From assembly GCA_964497185.1 (NCBI GenBank), contig CAZCBX010000007.1, positions 52,068 through 116,067 on the forward strand: 64,000 nucleotides of DNA. The letters run 5' to 3'. This DNA is from CAZCBX01 sp964497185. Lineage in GTDB: Bacteria; Bdellovibrionota_G; JALEGL01; JAGRMV01. The notes beneath the pieces are model-generated. The model did not search any database, had not been told where the DNA came from, and worked only from the letters and a program-made list of their open reading frames with translations. Shown piece after piece: positions 1 to 9,582 of the stretch (position 1 is its first letter; each line of letters starts with the position of its first letter). The position numbers and the translations under genes are program-made.

Positions 1-2
1 TG

Positions 3-1178
3 CCTGAAGGTGGGCTATTGGAAAAACTTACGCAGTCCTACAAAACCCAAACCCCGTTGATTGTCAAAGCAGGGTTTGACCCCACAGCGCCCGATCTTCA
101 CCTGGGCCATACGGTGCTTATTCAGAAAATGAAACAGTTTCAGCAGCTTGGGCATAAAGTTGTTTTTCTCATTGGCGATTTCACAGGCATGATTGGTGAC
201 CCTACGGGCAAAACTTCCATCCGCAAAGCGCTCACAAGACAAGAGGTGGAAGAAAACGCCAAAACCTATCAAGCACAGATTTTTAAAATTCTAGACCCTG
301 AAAAAACCCAAATTGCCTACAACAGCCGCTGGATGAACGAAATGACCGCCGCACAGCTCATCGAGCTCTCCACCCATTACACGGTGGCCCGCATGTTGGA
401 ACGCGATGACTTTCAAAAACGATATGCATCCCAAAGCCCCATATCCATACGAGAGTTTATGTACCCATTGGTGCAGGGCTACGATTCTGTGGCGCTGAAA
501 GCCGATGTCGAGCTGGGCGGCAACGATCAAAAATTCAATCTGCTGGTGGGTCGAGAACTGCAAAAAGCTTACGGCCAAAGCGCCCAAGCCATATTAACGG
601 TTCCTTTGCTGGAGGGCACTGACGGGGTGCAAAAAATGTCTAAATCATTGGACAACTATATTGGCATTGATGAAGACCCCAAGGACATTTTTGGCAAAAT
701 CATGAGCATCAGCGATGATCTAATGTTGCGCTATTACGAACTGCTATCCGATATTTCACCCGAAGACTTAAAAACCCTGACCACACAGTTAGACAACGGC
801 ACCCAACATCCCCGAGACGCCAAAATGGCCTTGGGCAAAGAAATGGTGACCCGCTACTATGACCAAGCCACAGGCCAGGCCCAAGCCCAAGATTTTATCA
901 CTCAGTTTTCCAATAAAACAGCGCCCGACGACCGCACCATGGTTGCGCCCCCCGAGCCGCAAGAAACATGGGTGGACTATCTTGCCCGCTGCTTTGCATA
1001 CTTGGATAAATCCAAAGGGGAATTTCGCCGCTTGCTCAAACAAAAAGCCATTCGCACCTATCAAAACCAAGCGTTAGAAGGTGAAGTCATCATAGAAGAT
1101 CCGCAAGCCACTGCGCATGCCCCACATGGCACATGGATTAAAATTGGCAAGCGCACCTGGGCACAGGTGGACGCGTAA
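3..1178 (+). CDS. tyrS: Tyrosyl-tRNA synthetase (5' partial)
   Basis: Class I aminoacyl-tRNA synthetase that charges tRNA-Tyr in the cytoplasm. Counting from the TTG at position 18, the HIGH-type motif (HLGH) is near residues 28-31 and a perfect KMSKS is at residues 206-210. The IGDFTGMIGDPTGK stretch typical of bacterial TyrS lies between the start and KMSKS. The C-terminal 60 or so residues fit the S4-like RNA-binding domain. The reading frame is open to the window edge (PEGGLLEK precedes the TTG), and family members carry about 30 more N-terminal residues, so the true start lies upstream of the window. The stop is followed after 3 bases by ung, so the two genes are probably co-transcribed. 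Confidence 0.96.
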   Translation, partial: PEGGLLEKLTQSYKTQTPLIVKAGFDPTAPDLHLGHTVLIQKMKQFQQLGHKVVFLIGDFTGMIGDPTGKTSIRKALTRQEVEENAKTYQAQIFKILDPEKTQIAYNSRWMNEMTAAQLIELSTHYTVARMLERDDFQKRYASQSPISIREFMYPLVQGYDSVALKADVELGGNDQKFNLLVGRELQKAYGQSAQAILTVPLLEGTDGVQKMSKSLDNYIGIDEDPKDIFGKIMSISDDLMLRYYELLSDISPEDLKTLTTQLDNGTQHPRDAKMALGKEMVTRYYDQATGQAQAQDFITQFSNKTAPDDRTMVAPPEPQETWVDYLARCFAYLDKSKGEFRRLLKQKAIRTYQNQALEGEVIIEDPQATAHAPHGTWIKIGKRTWAQVDA

Positions 1179-1181
1179 ATC

Positions 1182-1847
1182 ATGGATGTCAAAATAGAGT
1201 CTTCCTGGAAGCAAGCGCTGCAAGCAGAATTTGACCAGCCCTATTTTCATGCGCTAACCGATTTTGTTCGAGCCGAATACCAAACCAAAACCTGCTTTCC
1301 CCCCGGCAAGCAAATCTTTGCCGCATTTGATCACTGTCCCTTGCCCCAGCTCAGAGTGGTCTTGCTGGGCCAAGACCCGTACCATGGGCATGGGCAGGCG
1401 CAAGGTTTGTGTTTTTCGGTGCCCGATGGCGTGCCCCATCCACCTTCATTGATCAACATTTTTAAAGAACTTGAAACCGACCTGCAAAAACCCTATCCCA
1501 AAAGCGGCGATCTCACGGCCTGGGCCAAACAAGGCGTACTGCTGCTCAATGCCACATTAACTGTACGTGCCCATCAAGCAGGCAGCCATCAAGGCAAAGG
1601 ATGGGAAACCTTCACCGATGCCGTGATCCAACGTGTATCCGATGTAAAAGACCACGTGGTATTTTTATTGTGGGGCGGCTTTGCCAAAAAAAAACAAACC
1701 CTCATCGACCGCAGCAAACACACCATTTTCACCTCAGGCCACCCTTCCCCCTTAAGCGCCAACCGAGGCTACTGGTTCGGCAACCGCCACTTCAGCCAAA
1801 CCAACCAAACCCTCAAAAACAAAAACACACAACCCATTCACTGGTAA
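1182..1847 (+). CDS. ung: Uracil-DNA glycosylase (family 1)
   Basis: Removes uracil from DNA, starting base-excision repair. The 221-residue length is normal for family 1 UDG. The water-activating motif GQDPYHG is at residues 63-69 (catalytic Asp65). The uracil-binding LLLNATLTV is near 120-128, and the minor-groove loop HPSPLSA, with catalytic His187, follows. The ATG lies 3 bases after the tyrS stop, which supports an operon. Nothing is truncated. Downstream lies a hairpin-rich intergenic region. Confidence 0.97.
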   Translation: MDVKIESSWKQALQAEFDQPYFHALTDFVRAEYQTKTCFPPGKQIFAAFDHCPLPQLRVVLLGQDPYHGHGQAQGLCFSVPDGVPHPPSLINIFKELETDLQKPYPKSGDLTAWAKQGVLLLNATLTVRAHQAGSHQGKGWETFTDAVIQRVSDVKDHVVFLLWGGFAKKKQTLIDRSKHTIFTSGHPSPLSANRGYWFGNRHFSQTNQTLKNKNTQPIHW

Positions 1848-1879
1848 TTTTGGGGTTGGTTTTAAAGGGGGTGCGCGTT

Positions 1880-1950
1880 GCGCTTTTTGGGCCGCTGCTC
1901 ACTAGTCCTCGCGCAGCTACCGGAGACGTTCGCACCGGCCCAAAAAGCGC
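1880..1950. repeat. Hairpin repeat, copy A
   Basis: Perfect 15-bp arms, GCGCTTTTTGGGCCG (1880-1894) and its complement (1936-1950), enclose a 41-nt loop. The loop contains CTAGTCCTCGC followed by GGAGACG. The reverse complement of the copy B loop carries the same two blocks. The arms of A and B are unrelated. Confidence 0.75.
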
Positions 1951-2056
1951 CCGGAGTTCATTTAATACTGGGTTGGTTGTAAATGAATACAGACAAACGC
2001 CTCTGGCGTTTGACCTTATTACTTCTCCACCCCTTCAACACACACTCGAAACATCA

Positions 2057-2126
2057 GCCCGTGGGGCTTTTGCATGAGCGTCTCCGCAGCGCAGCGAGGA
2101 CTAGCGAATGCGAAAGCCCCACGGGC
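2057..2126. repeat. Hairpin repeat, copy B
   Basis: 19-bp arms with one wobble mismatch start GCCCGTGGGGCTTT (2057-2075) and pair with 2108-2126. The 32-nt loop reads GTCTCCGCAGCGCAGCGAGG, then ACTAGCGA, in part. On the other strand this matches the copy A loop. Confidence 0.75.
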
Positions 2127-2162
2127 CCACGGTACTATCCAATTCGACGATGTAAATTTTAC

Positions 2163-3854
2163 TCAATCAGACCAATGATCAATTTGCCGATACAAATAAC
2201 CGCCAGCAAACAACACGCCGCCCAGTACAAACAAACATAAAATTCGCAGCGTCGGTGATGCAGAGGACACATCGAGCAACAAAACTTTTAAAATCGACAA
2301 AGCAAAAATAAACATCGATGAATAAGCCAAAGCTTTGTGTCGAATTTTTCGACTCCATATCAAAATGCTCAATGCAGACAAACCCCATAACAATGACACC
2401 ATAAATCTGGCCGACACCTCAGGAACCCAAATGTTGATTTGATCGGCCAATCGAATCCAGGCCACCAAAAGCTGAATGTACCCTGCCATCAAAAGCACTT
2501 TCCAAATGGGCGAGGGATTAGTTTTGGACCCCTGTCCCTTGTCGACAAAGATGGCGCCACACCCTGCAAAATACATCAGCCCAATCAAGATCCAACCAAA
2601 GGTTGAGACTTTAGAAGCCATGGCAAAAAGCACCATGCCATAACCTTGGATCACGGCCAGTCCCATGGGCAGCCATAGGGTTTTGTAGCGGGCAAGCCAG
2701 TACCGGAATCGATGCAGTGCCAGCACCGATAAAAACAAAGCCACCGAAAACCAAACCTGAATGCGATTGGACATTAAACTTAAATACAGCGCATGGTACA
2801 ACGCCAAGCCCAAAAACCCCCACACCAGCTTTTTAACCTCATGGCCGGGTCGCTGCATGCCTCGTTGGGCGACCAGCACCAAACCCAACACGAGTGCCGC
2901 AAATGCGATCGCAATCCAGGGCGCTAGGTCGGGCGTGTATTGGAATAAAAAATAATACTGCACGCCATAGAAAAAAGTCAGCAACGGTGCAAATGCCCAA
3001 ATGTCTTTGCCAATCGATGTTTGAAAGCGAAGCGAGTGTTTTGTGATGCCACCAGCGAACACAAAAAATTGCACAAATTGAAAGATACAAATGGTTAACA
3101 AGGAGCCATCTGGCATGGCTTTATCCACCAACGGCCAAGAAAACGAAAACAGTGCAGCATACGAAGCCAACAATAAAATAACTCGACTGCGCTGCCAGAT
3201 GGACATCCACACAAACAGTACATCCCATACCAAAAAGAAAATCATCAAGCCCAAGGCGTCCACTTGGGTCTGTCGCAACAATAGCGGACATATATAGGCG
3301 CCCAACACCGATGCCAGCACAAAAACAAATTGCCGCAAGGAGGCATACAAATACAAAGACAACAACGCCACCACAGACACAAGCAAGGTTGTGGCCTCTG
3401 GCGAAATGAGCTGGTAAAAAAGTCGGGCGCCAAAAATCGCAACGTACAAAACGCTCACGCCCGTTGCAGGTAGAAGCGAAACAAAAGGCTGATCTTTGTC
3501 TTTGTACCAAAGCCCCACGACAATCAATGCAATGCCCACCACGGCTGCCATACCGATTTGTCGCAACGGTGTAAGCCAACCGCTATCCATGGCCAGTTTC
3601 ACCAAAAAGCTCGCCCCCAATACAAAACACAGCGCACCCACCCAGCCCAGCACGCTACCAGGAGACGCTGAGCCACCCGAAATGGAAGGTGATGGCGCTT
3701 TGTCATCGATCATCGATGTGGGTTGCTCGGTCGGTGGGGTGGGTGGTGGCGTCCATGAAGGCGCTGAGCCGTGGGTGCGCAACAACTGTTCCAGTTCGTC
3801 AACACGCTTTCGCATGCGTGACAGTTCTTGCAATACATCCTTTTCTAAGCTCAT
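2163..3854 (-). CDS. DUF2339-type multi-pass membrane protein
   Basis: A 563-residue inner-membrane protein. Residues 1-35 form a charged coiled-coil segment (MSLEKDVLQELSRMRKRVDE). A Pro/Ser-rich linker follows to about residue 70, and the rest is a long series of about 15 or more hydrophobic helices. The coiled coil, linker and many-helix order, and the C-terminal segment ending LYRQIDH after a Gly-rich helix, are typical of DUF2339 proteins, whose function is unknown. It is convergent with ung and lies 47 bp from the end of the SDR gene in the same orientation, so the two could share a transcript. Confidence 0.75.
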   Translation of the reverse strand: MSLEKDVLQELSRMRKRVDELEQLLRTHGSAPSWTPPPTPPTEQPTSMIDDKAPSPSISGGSASPGSVLGWVGALCFVLGASFLVKLAMDSGWLTPLRQIGMAAVVGIALIVVGLWYKDKDQPFVSLLPATGVSVLYVAIFGARLFYQLISPEATTLLVSVVALLSLYLYASLRQFVFVLASVLGAYICPLLLRQTQVDALGLMIFFLVWDVLFVWMSIWQRSRVILLLASYAALFSFSWPLVDKAMPDGSLLTICIFQFVQFFVFAGGITKHSLRFQTSIGKDIWAFAPLLTFFYGVQYYFLFQYTPDLAPWIAIAFAALVLGLVLVAQRGMQRPGHEVKKLVWGFLGLALYHALYLSLMSNRIQVWFSVALFLSVLALHRFRYWLARYKTLWLPMGLAVIQGYGMVLFAMASKVSTFGWILIGLMYFAGCGAIFVDKGQGSKTNPSPIWKVLLMAGYIQLLVAWIRLADQINIWVPEVSARFMVSLLWGLSALSILIWSRKIRHKALAYSSMFIFALSILKVLLLDVSSASPTLRILCLFVLGGVLFAGGYLYRQIDHWSD

Positions 3855-3901
3855 ATTTGCATCTCCGGTTGGTTTAGCATCAATCGTAACACCAACGTTA
3901 T

Positions 3902-4609
3902 CTAAGGCATAATTTCTTGGTTGTTCCAGTCAAAAATCTTGCCCGTGTCTTGCGGGCCTCGGGTTCGCATCACTTGGATCAATTGCGCTGCGCTAAACTC
4001 GGGTGTAAAAAGTTTGTCTTCCGGTACGTTGCTTTGAAATGGCTTTGACAGTTTGGTGTCCACCGTGCCAGGGTGCAAACCAAGCAAGGTGAGGTTTGGG
4101 TGGGTTCGCCGACATTCAATGGCCATGTTTTTAATCAACATGTTGAGGGCTGCTTTGGATGCGCGATAGGCATGCCATCCACCCAAGCGGTTATCGGAAA
4201 TGCTTCCCACACGCGCGGTCAAAGCGGCCAGCTTGGCGTGACTATTTCGGCCAAGGTGCGCCACCACATGTTGAAGCACCAAACTGGGCCCGATGGTATT
4301 GATGGCAAAAGCTTTGTGAAAATGCTCCGCCCGCATCATGCGGATGGCTTTTTCGGGCTGCGTTGTTTGATCATGCAAAAAGCCTGTGGCCACCACAACC
4401 GCATCCAACCGAGCGGGAAGCTGACTGACTGCATGTTTGATGCTCTCTGGCTCGCATAAGTCGAGCATAAGGCACTGGCTGTCTTGATCCTGCATTGGCG
4501 CTTGTCGAGATAGCGCCCATACCTGCGCGCCTTGGGCGCGATACAGCTCAACTAGCGCCCGGCCAATACCTCCGGTGGCGCCGACAATGGCAATGTTTTG
4601 AACGGGCAT
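3902..4609 (-). CDS. Short-chain dehydrogenase/reductase (C-factor-like)
   Basis: Classical-SDR fold, about 235 residues. With the start at 4609, the nucleotide-binding GATGGIG is at residues 10-16, an Asn matching the NNAG region is near 104, a Ser near 136-138, and the catalytic Tyr148-x3-Lys152 lies in YRASK. The frame extends 62 codons further upstream, but that part has no SDR character and would overlap the divergent gene. The ATG at 4609 follows a GAAGGT Shine-Dalgarno-like sequence at unusually short spacing. The substrate cannot be read from sequence. The overall look is of CsgA/C-factor-like SDRs. It is divergently transcribed from the pseudouridine synthase gene across about 80 bp. 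Confidence 0.85.
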   Translation of the reverse strand: MPVQNIAIVGATGGIGRALVELYRAQGAQVWALSRQAPMQDQDSQCLMLDLCEPESIKHAVSQLPARLDAVVVATGFLHDQTTQPEKAIRMMRAEHFHKAFAINTIGPSLVLQHVVAHLGRNSHAKLAALTARVGSISDNRLGGWHAYRASKAALNMLIKNMAIECRRTHPNLTLLGLHPGTVDTKLSKPFQSNVPEDKLFTPEFSAAQLIQVMRTRGPQDTGKIFDWNNQEIMP

Positions 4610-4690
4610 ACCTTCAAAGTTGTAACATGAAACGGGTCCATCTGCTCCTAGAAATCTGTCGAGCAAGTTGGTATATACCGGGGCAACATT

Positions 4691-5770
4691 ATGGCATTTA
4701 TTTACCGACATCACACCCCCATTCGATGCTCCCTCTGGCTTACCGCAGAGCCCGATGATGGCGGCATGCGGCTGGATCAATTTATGCAAATGCACATTCC
4801 CAATGTTTCACGTCGCCACATCCAGCAAAACATTTTTGACAAAACCATTGTTCGCACCAATCGCCCTGGCAAACTCAAAGCATCCACCACCATCCAGCCG
4901 GGCGATGTTTTATACATGGCCACACATCGAAAAGAATTTGCGCCGCTTTTATGGAATCACCAGCCCCTGCCTCAACCCGAAATATCCGACATCGTTTTCG
5001 AAACCGATCAATACATGGTCATCAACAAACCACCTCACATGTCCACATATCCCACCGGACCGCATCTTTTCGACTGCGCGACGGTTCATTTGGAGGCCAT
5101 GGGCAAAGGCACCATGCATCCTGTACACCGATTGGACCGTGAAACTTCCGGTCTTTTGGTGATGGCCAAATCTTCGTTGTATGCTCAAAAATTAACCCAG
5201 CTGTTTGAAAACCACCAAACACGCAAAACTTATGCACTGATCGCCCATCGCCCTGCAAAAAACAGCGTGTTTCCTTGCAGTGTCCAGCAACGATTGGGCA
5301 TGATCGAAGGCCACATCCCCAGACAGAAAATGCACTGTTTTGCACCCGATCGTCCAGAAGGCAAACCCAGCCACACCGACTTTGTTCACGTTCACAGCCT
5401 GGCTGACCATGTGATTTTATTGGCCCAACCCAAAACAGGTCGTCAGCATCAAATTCGTGCGCATGCTGCTTACCTGGGTTATCCCTTATTGGGTGATAAA
5501 ATGTACCAGCAAGACAAGAATATTTTTACCCGGTTTTCTACCCATACCCAAACTCAAGAAGATTACGACTATATGGGGCTTGCTCGTCATGCCCTTCATG
5601 CCTTTCACTTACAATTAGGGGGTGATCTGTCCAAAAGCTTTCAATGCGCCTTGGCCCAAGATATGCAAACTTGGCTGGAAGACCATCTGGATATTTCACA
5701 AGAAGAATTTTTAACAAAAATGAATCAAGCGCAACAAACCTTGGCAGCCATGTCCCCCAGCGCGATTTAA
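4691..5770 (+). CDS. RluA-family pseudouridine synthase
   Basis: Isomerises uridine to pseudouridine in rRNA or tRNA. The S4 RNA-binding domain covers residues 25-75 (MRLDQFMQ...GDVL). The catalytic signature HRLDRETSGL is at residues 146-155, with nucleophile Asp149. TGRQHQIRAH and GYPLLGDKMY are the further conserved RluA blocks. The length of 359 residues is normal. The exact target (RluC, RluD or another specificity) cannot be assigned. The last 4 bases overlap the convergent unknown gene. Confidence 0.92.
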   Translation: MAFIYRHHTPIRCSLWLTAEPDDGGMRLDQFMQMHIPNVSRRHIQQNIFDKTIVRTNRPGKLKASTTIQPGDVLYMATHRKEFAPLLWNHQPLPQPEISDIVFETDQYMVINKPPHMSTYPTGPHLFDCATVHLEAMGKGTMHPVHRLDRETSGLLVMAKSSLYAQKLTQLFENHQTRKTYALIAHRPAKNSVFPCSVQQRLGMIEGHIPRQKMHCFAPDRPEGKPSHTDFVHVHSLADHVILLAQPKTGRQHQIRAHAAYLGYPLLGDKMYQQDKNIFTRFSTHTQTQEDYDYMGLARHALHAFHLQLGGDLSKSFQCALAQDMQTWLEDHLDISQEEFLTKMNQAQQTLAAMSPSAI

Positions 5771-6294
5771 GTTAGAGGCTTTCTTTTTTTGGTTTGTTGC
5801 GCCAGGCAAGTTTGCTGAAATTGCGTTAACTCTGCCACCATGGCGTGCCAAACTTCGGTGTTATGCTCCATCGCAAACAAATCAGAAATTTTTAAAATAT
5901 TAATGGGGCAAACCGCGATCAATGCTTTTAACTTTTCAAGGGCTTGAAGACCGTACGTGTCAACCAAATGCATTGCGAACGTCGTGGGCGTCACCACAAA
6001 CACAGCCTCATCATTCCAGCAGCGCTTAAGCTCGATCAATGGACTCACACCCAAGGAGGATGTACCGCAAAAAATTACTTGCTGATCGGTTTCAAGGTGG
6101 GCCAAAATTTTACCCGTTAAAACCCGATGACCATGTTGCTGTAAAAAATTTGAAACATAGCTGCGCTGTGCAGGATGCAGCATATCCACATCGCCTCGGT
6201 CGTACACCTCATCATCAAATACCGCAATGAGCCGATCCTCGTCATTGGCAAAAAGATATTCATTTTTTTTGAAAAGCTCTTGGTAAAATTTCAC
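5767..6294 (-). CDS. Conserved-looking protein of unknown function
   Basis: A 175-residue soluble protein that I do not recognise. It has no signal peptide or membrane helix. It contains mixed alpha/beta segments (VIFCGTSSLGVSPLIEL; AVFVVTPTTFAMHLV) and a basic C-terminus. Its ATG overlaps the stop of the flavin-reductase-like gene by 4 bases (ATGA), so translation is probably coupled and the two products may work together. Three-prime ends overlap with the pseudouridine synthase gene. Confidence 0.7.
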   Translation of the reverse strand: MKFYQELFKKNEYLFANDEDRLIAVFDDEVYDRGDVDMLHPAQRSYVSNFLQQHGHRVLTGKILAHLETDQQVIFCGTSSLGVSPLIELKRCWNDEAVFVVTPTTFAMHLVDTYGLQALEKLKALIAVCPINILKISDLFAMEHNTEVWHAMVAELTQFQQTCLAQQTKKRKPLT

Positions 6295-6926
6295 GCGTTT
6301 GCTTTTTCCTCATTGCTTAATTGAACCCGATCATGTTGAGCCACCCATGACAAGCGGTAATAATGGTTTAACCCGCCAATGGCCACCGTTTGACTCTGGT
6401 TTAAATTTAACGTGCCGTCTTCTTGGAGCAAGCCAGACTCGATATGAATATCGGTTAGCTCCCCCACCACAAGCACCGTTTCATTGCTTGCAATGTGGAG
6501 GGCCTCACGAAATTCAAGGCCCAGTTGAACGCGCGCTTCTTTTACATAAGGGGCAGGAAAATCGGATCGGTAAATGGGCTCAAGACCGGTGGCTTCAAAT
6601 TCGGAAACATTTTTTGGGTATTTTCCGCTGGTTTGATGGGCTTGACCAATCATATCTGCATGGACATGATTGAATGTATAATATCCTGTGGACATGATGT
6701 TTTGATACGTATGCCGAGGCGCATGTTTAACCGGTCGCGTAATAAAACCAAACAAGGCGGGAAAGCTGCCCAAATGAATCACTGAACTAAAAATCGCCAC
6801 ATTGGTTTGTTTGTTTTCGTCTTGCGTGCCAATCAATGTTGCGCTTTTTGCGCCGCTTAAACTATTGATCAGTCGAATCCACTGATGCCGATCTCCCACT
6901 TTCTTTTCAAATTTGTCCCGTTTCAT
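6291..6926 (-). CDS. Flavin-reductase-like (split-barrel FMN-binding) protein
   Basis: A 211-residue protein resembling the flavin reductase-like family. An early block (SGAKSATLIGTQDENKQTNV) resembles the N-terminal strand that binds FMN, followed by AIFSSVIHLGSFPALFGFITRP, which fits the conserved core. Members reduce flavins or bind FMN in redox enzymes, so a specific substrate is not assigned. It starts 15 bp after pepN and overlaps the next gene by 4 bp, giving a likely pepN / reductase / unknown operon. Confidence 0.8.
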   Translation of the reverse strand: MKRDKFEKKVGDRHQWIRLINSLSGAKSATLIGTQDENKQTNVAIFSSVIHLGSFPALFGFITRPVKHAPRHTYQNIMSTGYYTFNHVHADMIGQAHQTSGKYPKNVSEFEATGLEPIYRSDFPAPYVKEARVQLGLEFREALHIASNETVLVVGELTDIHIESGLLQEDGTLNLNQSQTVAIGGLNHYYRLSWVAQHDRVQLSNEEKANA

Positions 6927-6941
6927 GCCTGCACCTTCCAG

Positions 6942-9524
6942 TCAGCGTTCAGTCGACAATGCGTCCACATAACTTTGCACCACCTCTTTTAAGTTACTGG
7001 ATAAGTTGGGTCGTGCCAGTAGGGTCTCAAGCGCTTGCAACACGAGATGTTGGCGGGCCGGATCGAGCTTTTGAACAATGCCAAATGTTTTGGCCAGTCC
7101 GGAAGCAACTTGGGGATTGTACGCATCAATGGCCTGAATTTTTTCGGCCATGTACGCATACCCCTGCCCGGACGCATCATGAAAAGCAGGTAAGTTTTGG
7201 GTAAAAGCACCATACAGCGAGCGCAGCTTGTTGGGATTGGTGGCGTCAAATACAGGCTTGCTGGCCAAATCATCCATGGTTTGTGGAATATCCTTCATGG
7301 ATGTTTGGGTTTGAATGGCGAGCCATTTATTCATCACCAATGAATTTTCTTGGTACTGCTCATAAAAATCTTGATTGACCGCTTCTGCGTATTTGGTTTC
7401 TTGCCAGACCAGCTCACACAAGGCGCTTTTTTGGTCGGTCATGTTGTTGGCTTGTGTGTATTGCTCGTAGGCCCAATCGATGGCTTCAGGCTTTTGGGTT
7501 GCCACAAGATAGGAAAGCACTTGATTTTTGAGTGCGCGGCGACCCATGGCTTGGGCAGTAAGCGTATATGTGTCTTGCTGTAGTGATGCATACAATTTTC
7601 CAAGTCCGTCATAGGCACGCTCTGCAAGCATTTTTCGATAGGTTTTGCGGGCACGACAAACGCCCTCTACATCGTATTGCGACAGCACATTATTTAAATC
7701 GTGTTCGGAAGGCAGCTTGATCAGCTGGGCGGTCAGTGCATGTTCTTGATGATCTTGTTCCATCAATGCCACAAATGCTTCCATTACCCCCTTGGGCACA
7801 GGCTTTTGATTCATAAGACCAAAAATTGCCTCTTTGTGCAGTCGTTGAGCAGCCATGTGTCGATTGATCGGGTCGGTGTCAAACTGCATCAGCACAATGC
7901 AGTCACTCACACTTAAATCATGCTCCATCATCACCGGTGCTGTAAAATTCCGATTAATGGATAAAATGGGCGGTTGATCAATGGAAGAAAATACAAACGT
8001 TTGGGTTTGCTGATCCAAACGAACCAATGAGTCCGGCAATAGCACTTGGCCATCCTTCGAAAAAAGCGCAAGTCGAAGTGGAATATCCAGCACCACATCA
8101 TTGATGGATTTTTCATTGCCCTCAGGCAAAGACTGCGTAAGACAAAGCGTGTACCTTTGCAAGGCTGCATCATAATTTTCTTTTACCTGAATATGCGGCG
8201 TGCCACATTGAGAATACCAATGTCGAAATTGTGTTAAGTCAATGTTCGATGCGTCTTGCATGGCGGATACAAAATCTTCCGTGGTGACAGCTTGCCCATC
8301 ATGGCGCTCAAAATAAAGCCGCATGCCTTTCATAAATTGATCTTCACCCAGTATGCTATGGATCATGCGAATGACTTCGGCGCCTTTCTGGTAAACGGTG
8401 GCCGTATAAAAGTTGTTAATTTCTTGATAAGACAATGGACGGATGGGATGACGCAAGGCCGATGCATCTTCTGGAAATTGTCGACTGCGCAAACCCATCA
8501 CGTCTGAAATGCGTTTGACCGATCGAGCGCCCATATCGGAGGAAAATTCCTGGTCCCGAAAAACAGTCAGACCCTCTTTCAGTGTGAGCTGAAACCAATC
8601 CCGACAAGTGACGCGGTTGCCTGTCCAGTTGTGAAAATATTCGTGGCCAATGACCCCTTGAATGTTCTGAAAATCAACGTCTTCGGCCGTGTCTTGATCC
8701 GCCAAGGTGTACACCGAGTTAAAAATATTTAAGCCCTTGTTTTCCATGGCTCCCATATTGAAAGAATCCACTGCCACAATCATGTAAATATTTAAATCGT
8801 ATTCCAACCCAAAGCGCGTTTCGTCCCAAGCCATGGCTTTTTTTAAACTGGCCATGGCGTGTTTGGCTTTGCTTTGGTTGCCGTGGTCCACATAAATTTC
8901 CAACTGGACCTCTTTGCCCGAAACCGTTTGGTACTGATCTTCTATTTTTGCCAAATCTCCAGCCACCATGGCAAAAAGGTAGGATGGTTTTTTAAAAGGG
9001 TCCTCCCAGGTCACATAATGACGACCATCATCCAATGCCCCTTGATCAACCGCATTGCCGTTGGATAAAAGATAAGGATACGTTTTGGCATCGGCAACCA
9101 TCTTGGTTGTAAAAGTGGCCATGTTGTCCGGCCGATCGATAAAGTAAGTAATTTTTCGAAAACCTTCCGCTTCACATTGCGTGCAAAGGATAGACCCCGA
9201 TGGGTAAAAGCCTTCCCCAGATAAATTGCGCTTAGGCACGAGCGTATTGCAAATGGTGAGTTCAAACGCATCCAACGCCACATCAATGGCAAGGCCTTGA
9301 TCGGTTAAGCGGTAGTCCTGGGTGGGGGTGCCATTGATCGCTACCGAAACCAGCTCAATGTCACGGCCATCCAGCCACAGCGTGGAAGCCGATCCTTGGT
9401 GGACCACATCCATGACGGAGGTCACCCGCGTAAGCGAAGGATCAATTTCTACCGTTAAATCCACATGGTCGATGCGATAGGCAGGGGGTTGGTAATCTTT
9501 GAGGCGCACGGTTTTTTTACTCAT
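6942..9524 (-). CDS. pepN: Aminopeptidase N, M1 family zinc metallopeptidase
   Basis: Releases N-terminal residues from peptides in the cytoplasm. The 860-residue length matches the proteobacterial PepN subfamily. The substrate-anchoring GAMEN motif is at residues 258-262, the zinc motif HEYFH at 294-298, and the third ligand Glu317 sits in LKEGLT. These spacings match E. coli PepN. No signal peptide. Two genes follow closely in the same orientation. Confidence 0.96.
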   Translation of the reverse strand: MSKKTVRLKDYQPPAYRIDHVDLTVEIDPSLTRVTSVMDVVHQGSASTLWLDGRDIELVSVAINGTPTQDYRLTDQGLAIDVALDAFELTICNTLVPKRNLSGEGFYPSGSILCTQCEAEGFRKITYFIDRPDNMATFTTKMVADAKTYPYLLSNGNAVDQGALDDGRHYVTWEDPFKKPSYLFAMVAGDLAKIEDQYQTVSGKEVQLEIYVDHGNQSKAKHAMASLKKAMAWDETRFGLEYDLNIYMIVAVDSFNMGAMENKGLNIFNSVYTLADQDTAEDVDFQNIQGVIGHEYFHNWTGNRVTCRDWFQLTLKEGLTVFRDQEFSSDMGARSVKRISDVMGLRSRQFPEDASALRHPIRPLSYQEINNFYTATVYQKGAEVIRMIHSILGEDQFMKGMRLYFERHDGQAVTTEDFVSAMQDASNIDLTQFRHWYSQCGTPHIQVKENYDAALQRYTLCLTQSLPEGNEKSINDVVLDIPLRLALFSKDGQVLLPDSLVRLDQQTQTFVFSSIDQPPILSINRNFTAPVMMEHDLSVSDCIVLMQFDTDPINRHMAAQRLHKEAIFGLMNQKPVPKGVMEAFVALMEQDHQEHALTAQLIKLPSEHDLNNVLSQYDVEGVCRARKTYRKMLAERAYDGLGKLYASLQQDTYTLTAQAMGRRALKNQVLSYLVATQKPEAIDWAYEQYTQANNMTDQKSALCELVWQETKYAEAVNQDFYEQYQENSLVMNKWLAIQTQTSMKDIPQTMDDLASKPVFDATNPNKLRSLYGAFTQNLPAFHDASGQGYAYMAEKIQAIDAYNPQVASGLAKTFGIVQKLDPARQHLVLQALETLLARPNLSSNLKEVVQSYVDALSTER

Positions 9525-9582
9525 GTCGCCAACATAGTGAAATCAACCGGTCATGACAACTGACGAATGAAAAAAAGTGCCC

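Larger units (their letters stand above)
1848..2162. other. Gene-free spacer with two hairpin repeats
   Basis: This 315-bp spacer separates the convergent ung and DUF2339 genes. It holds two long inverted repeats (1880-1950 and 2057-2126) whose loops resemble each other in opposite orientation. Short reading frames here lack a ribosome-binding site and look like chance. Confidence 0.7.
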
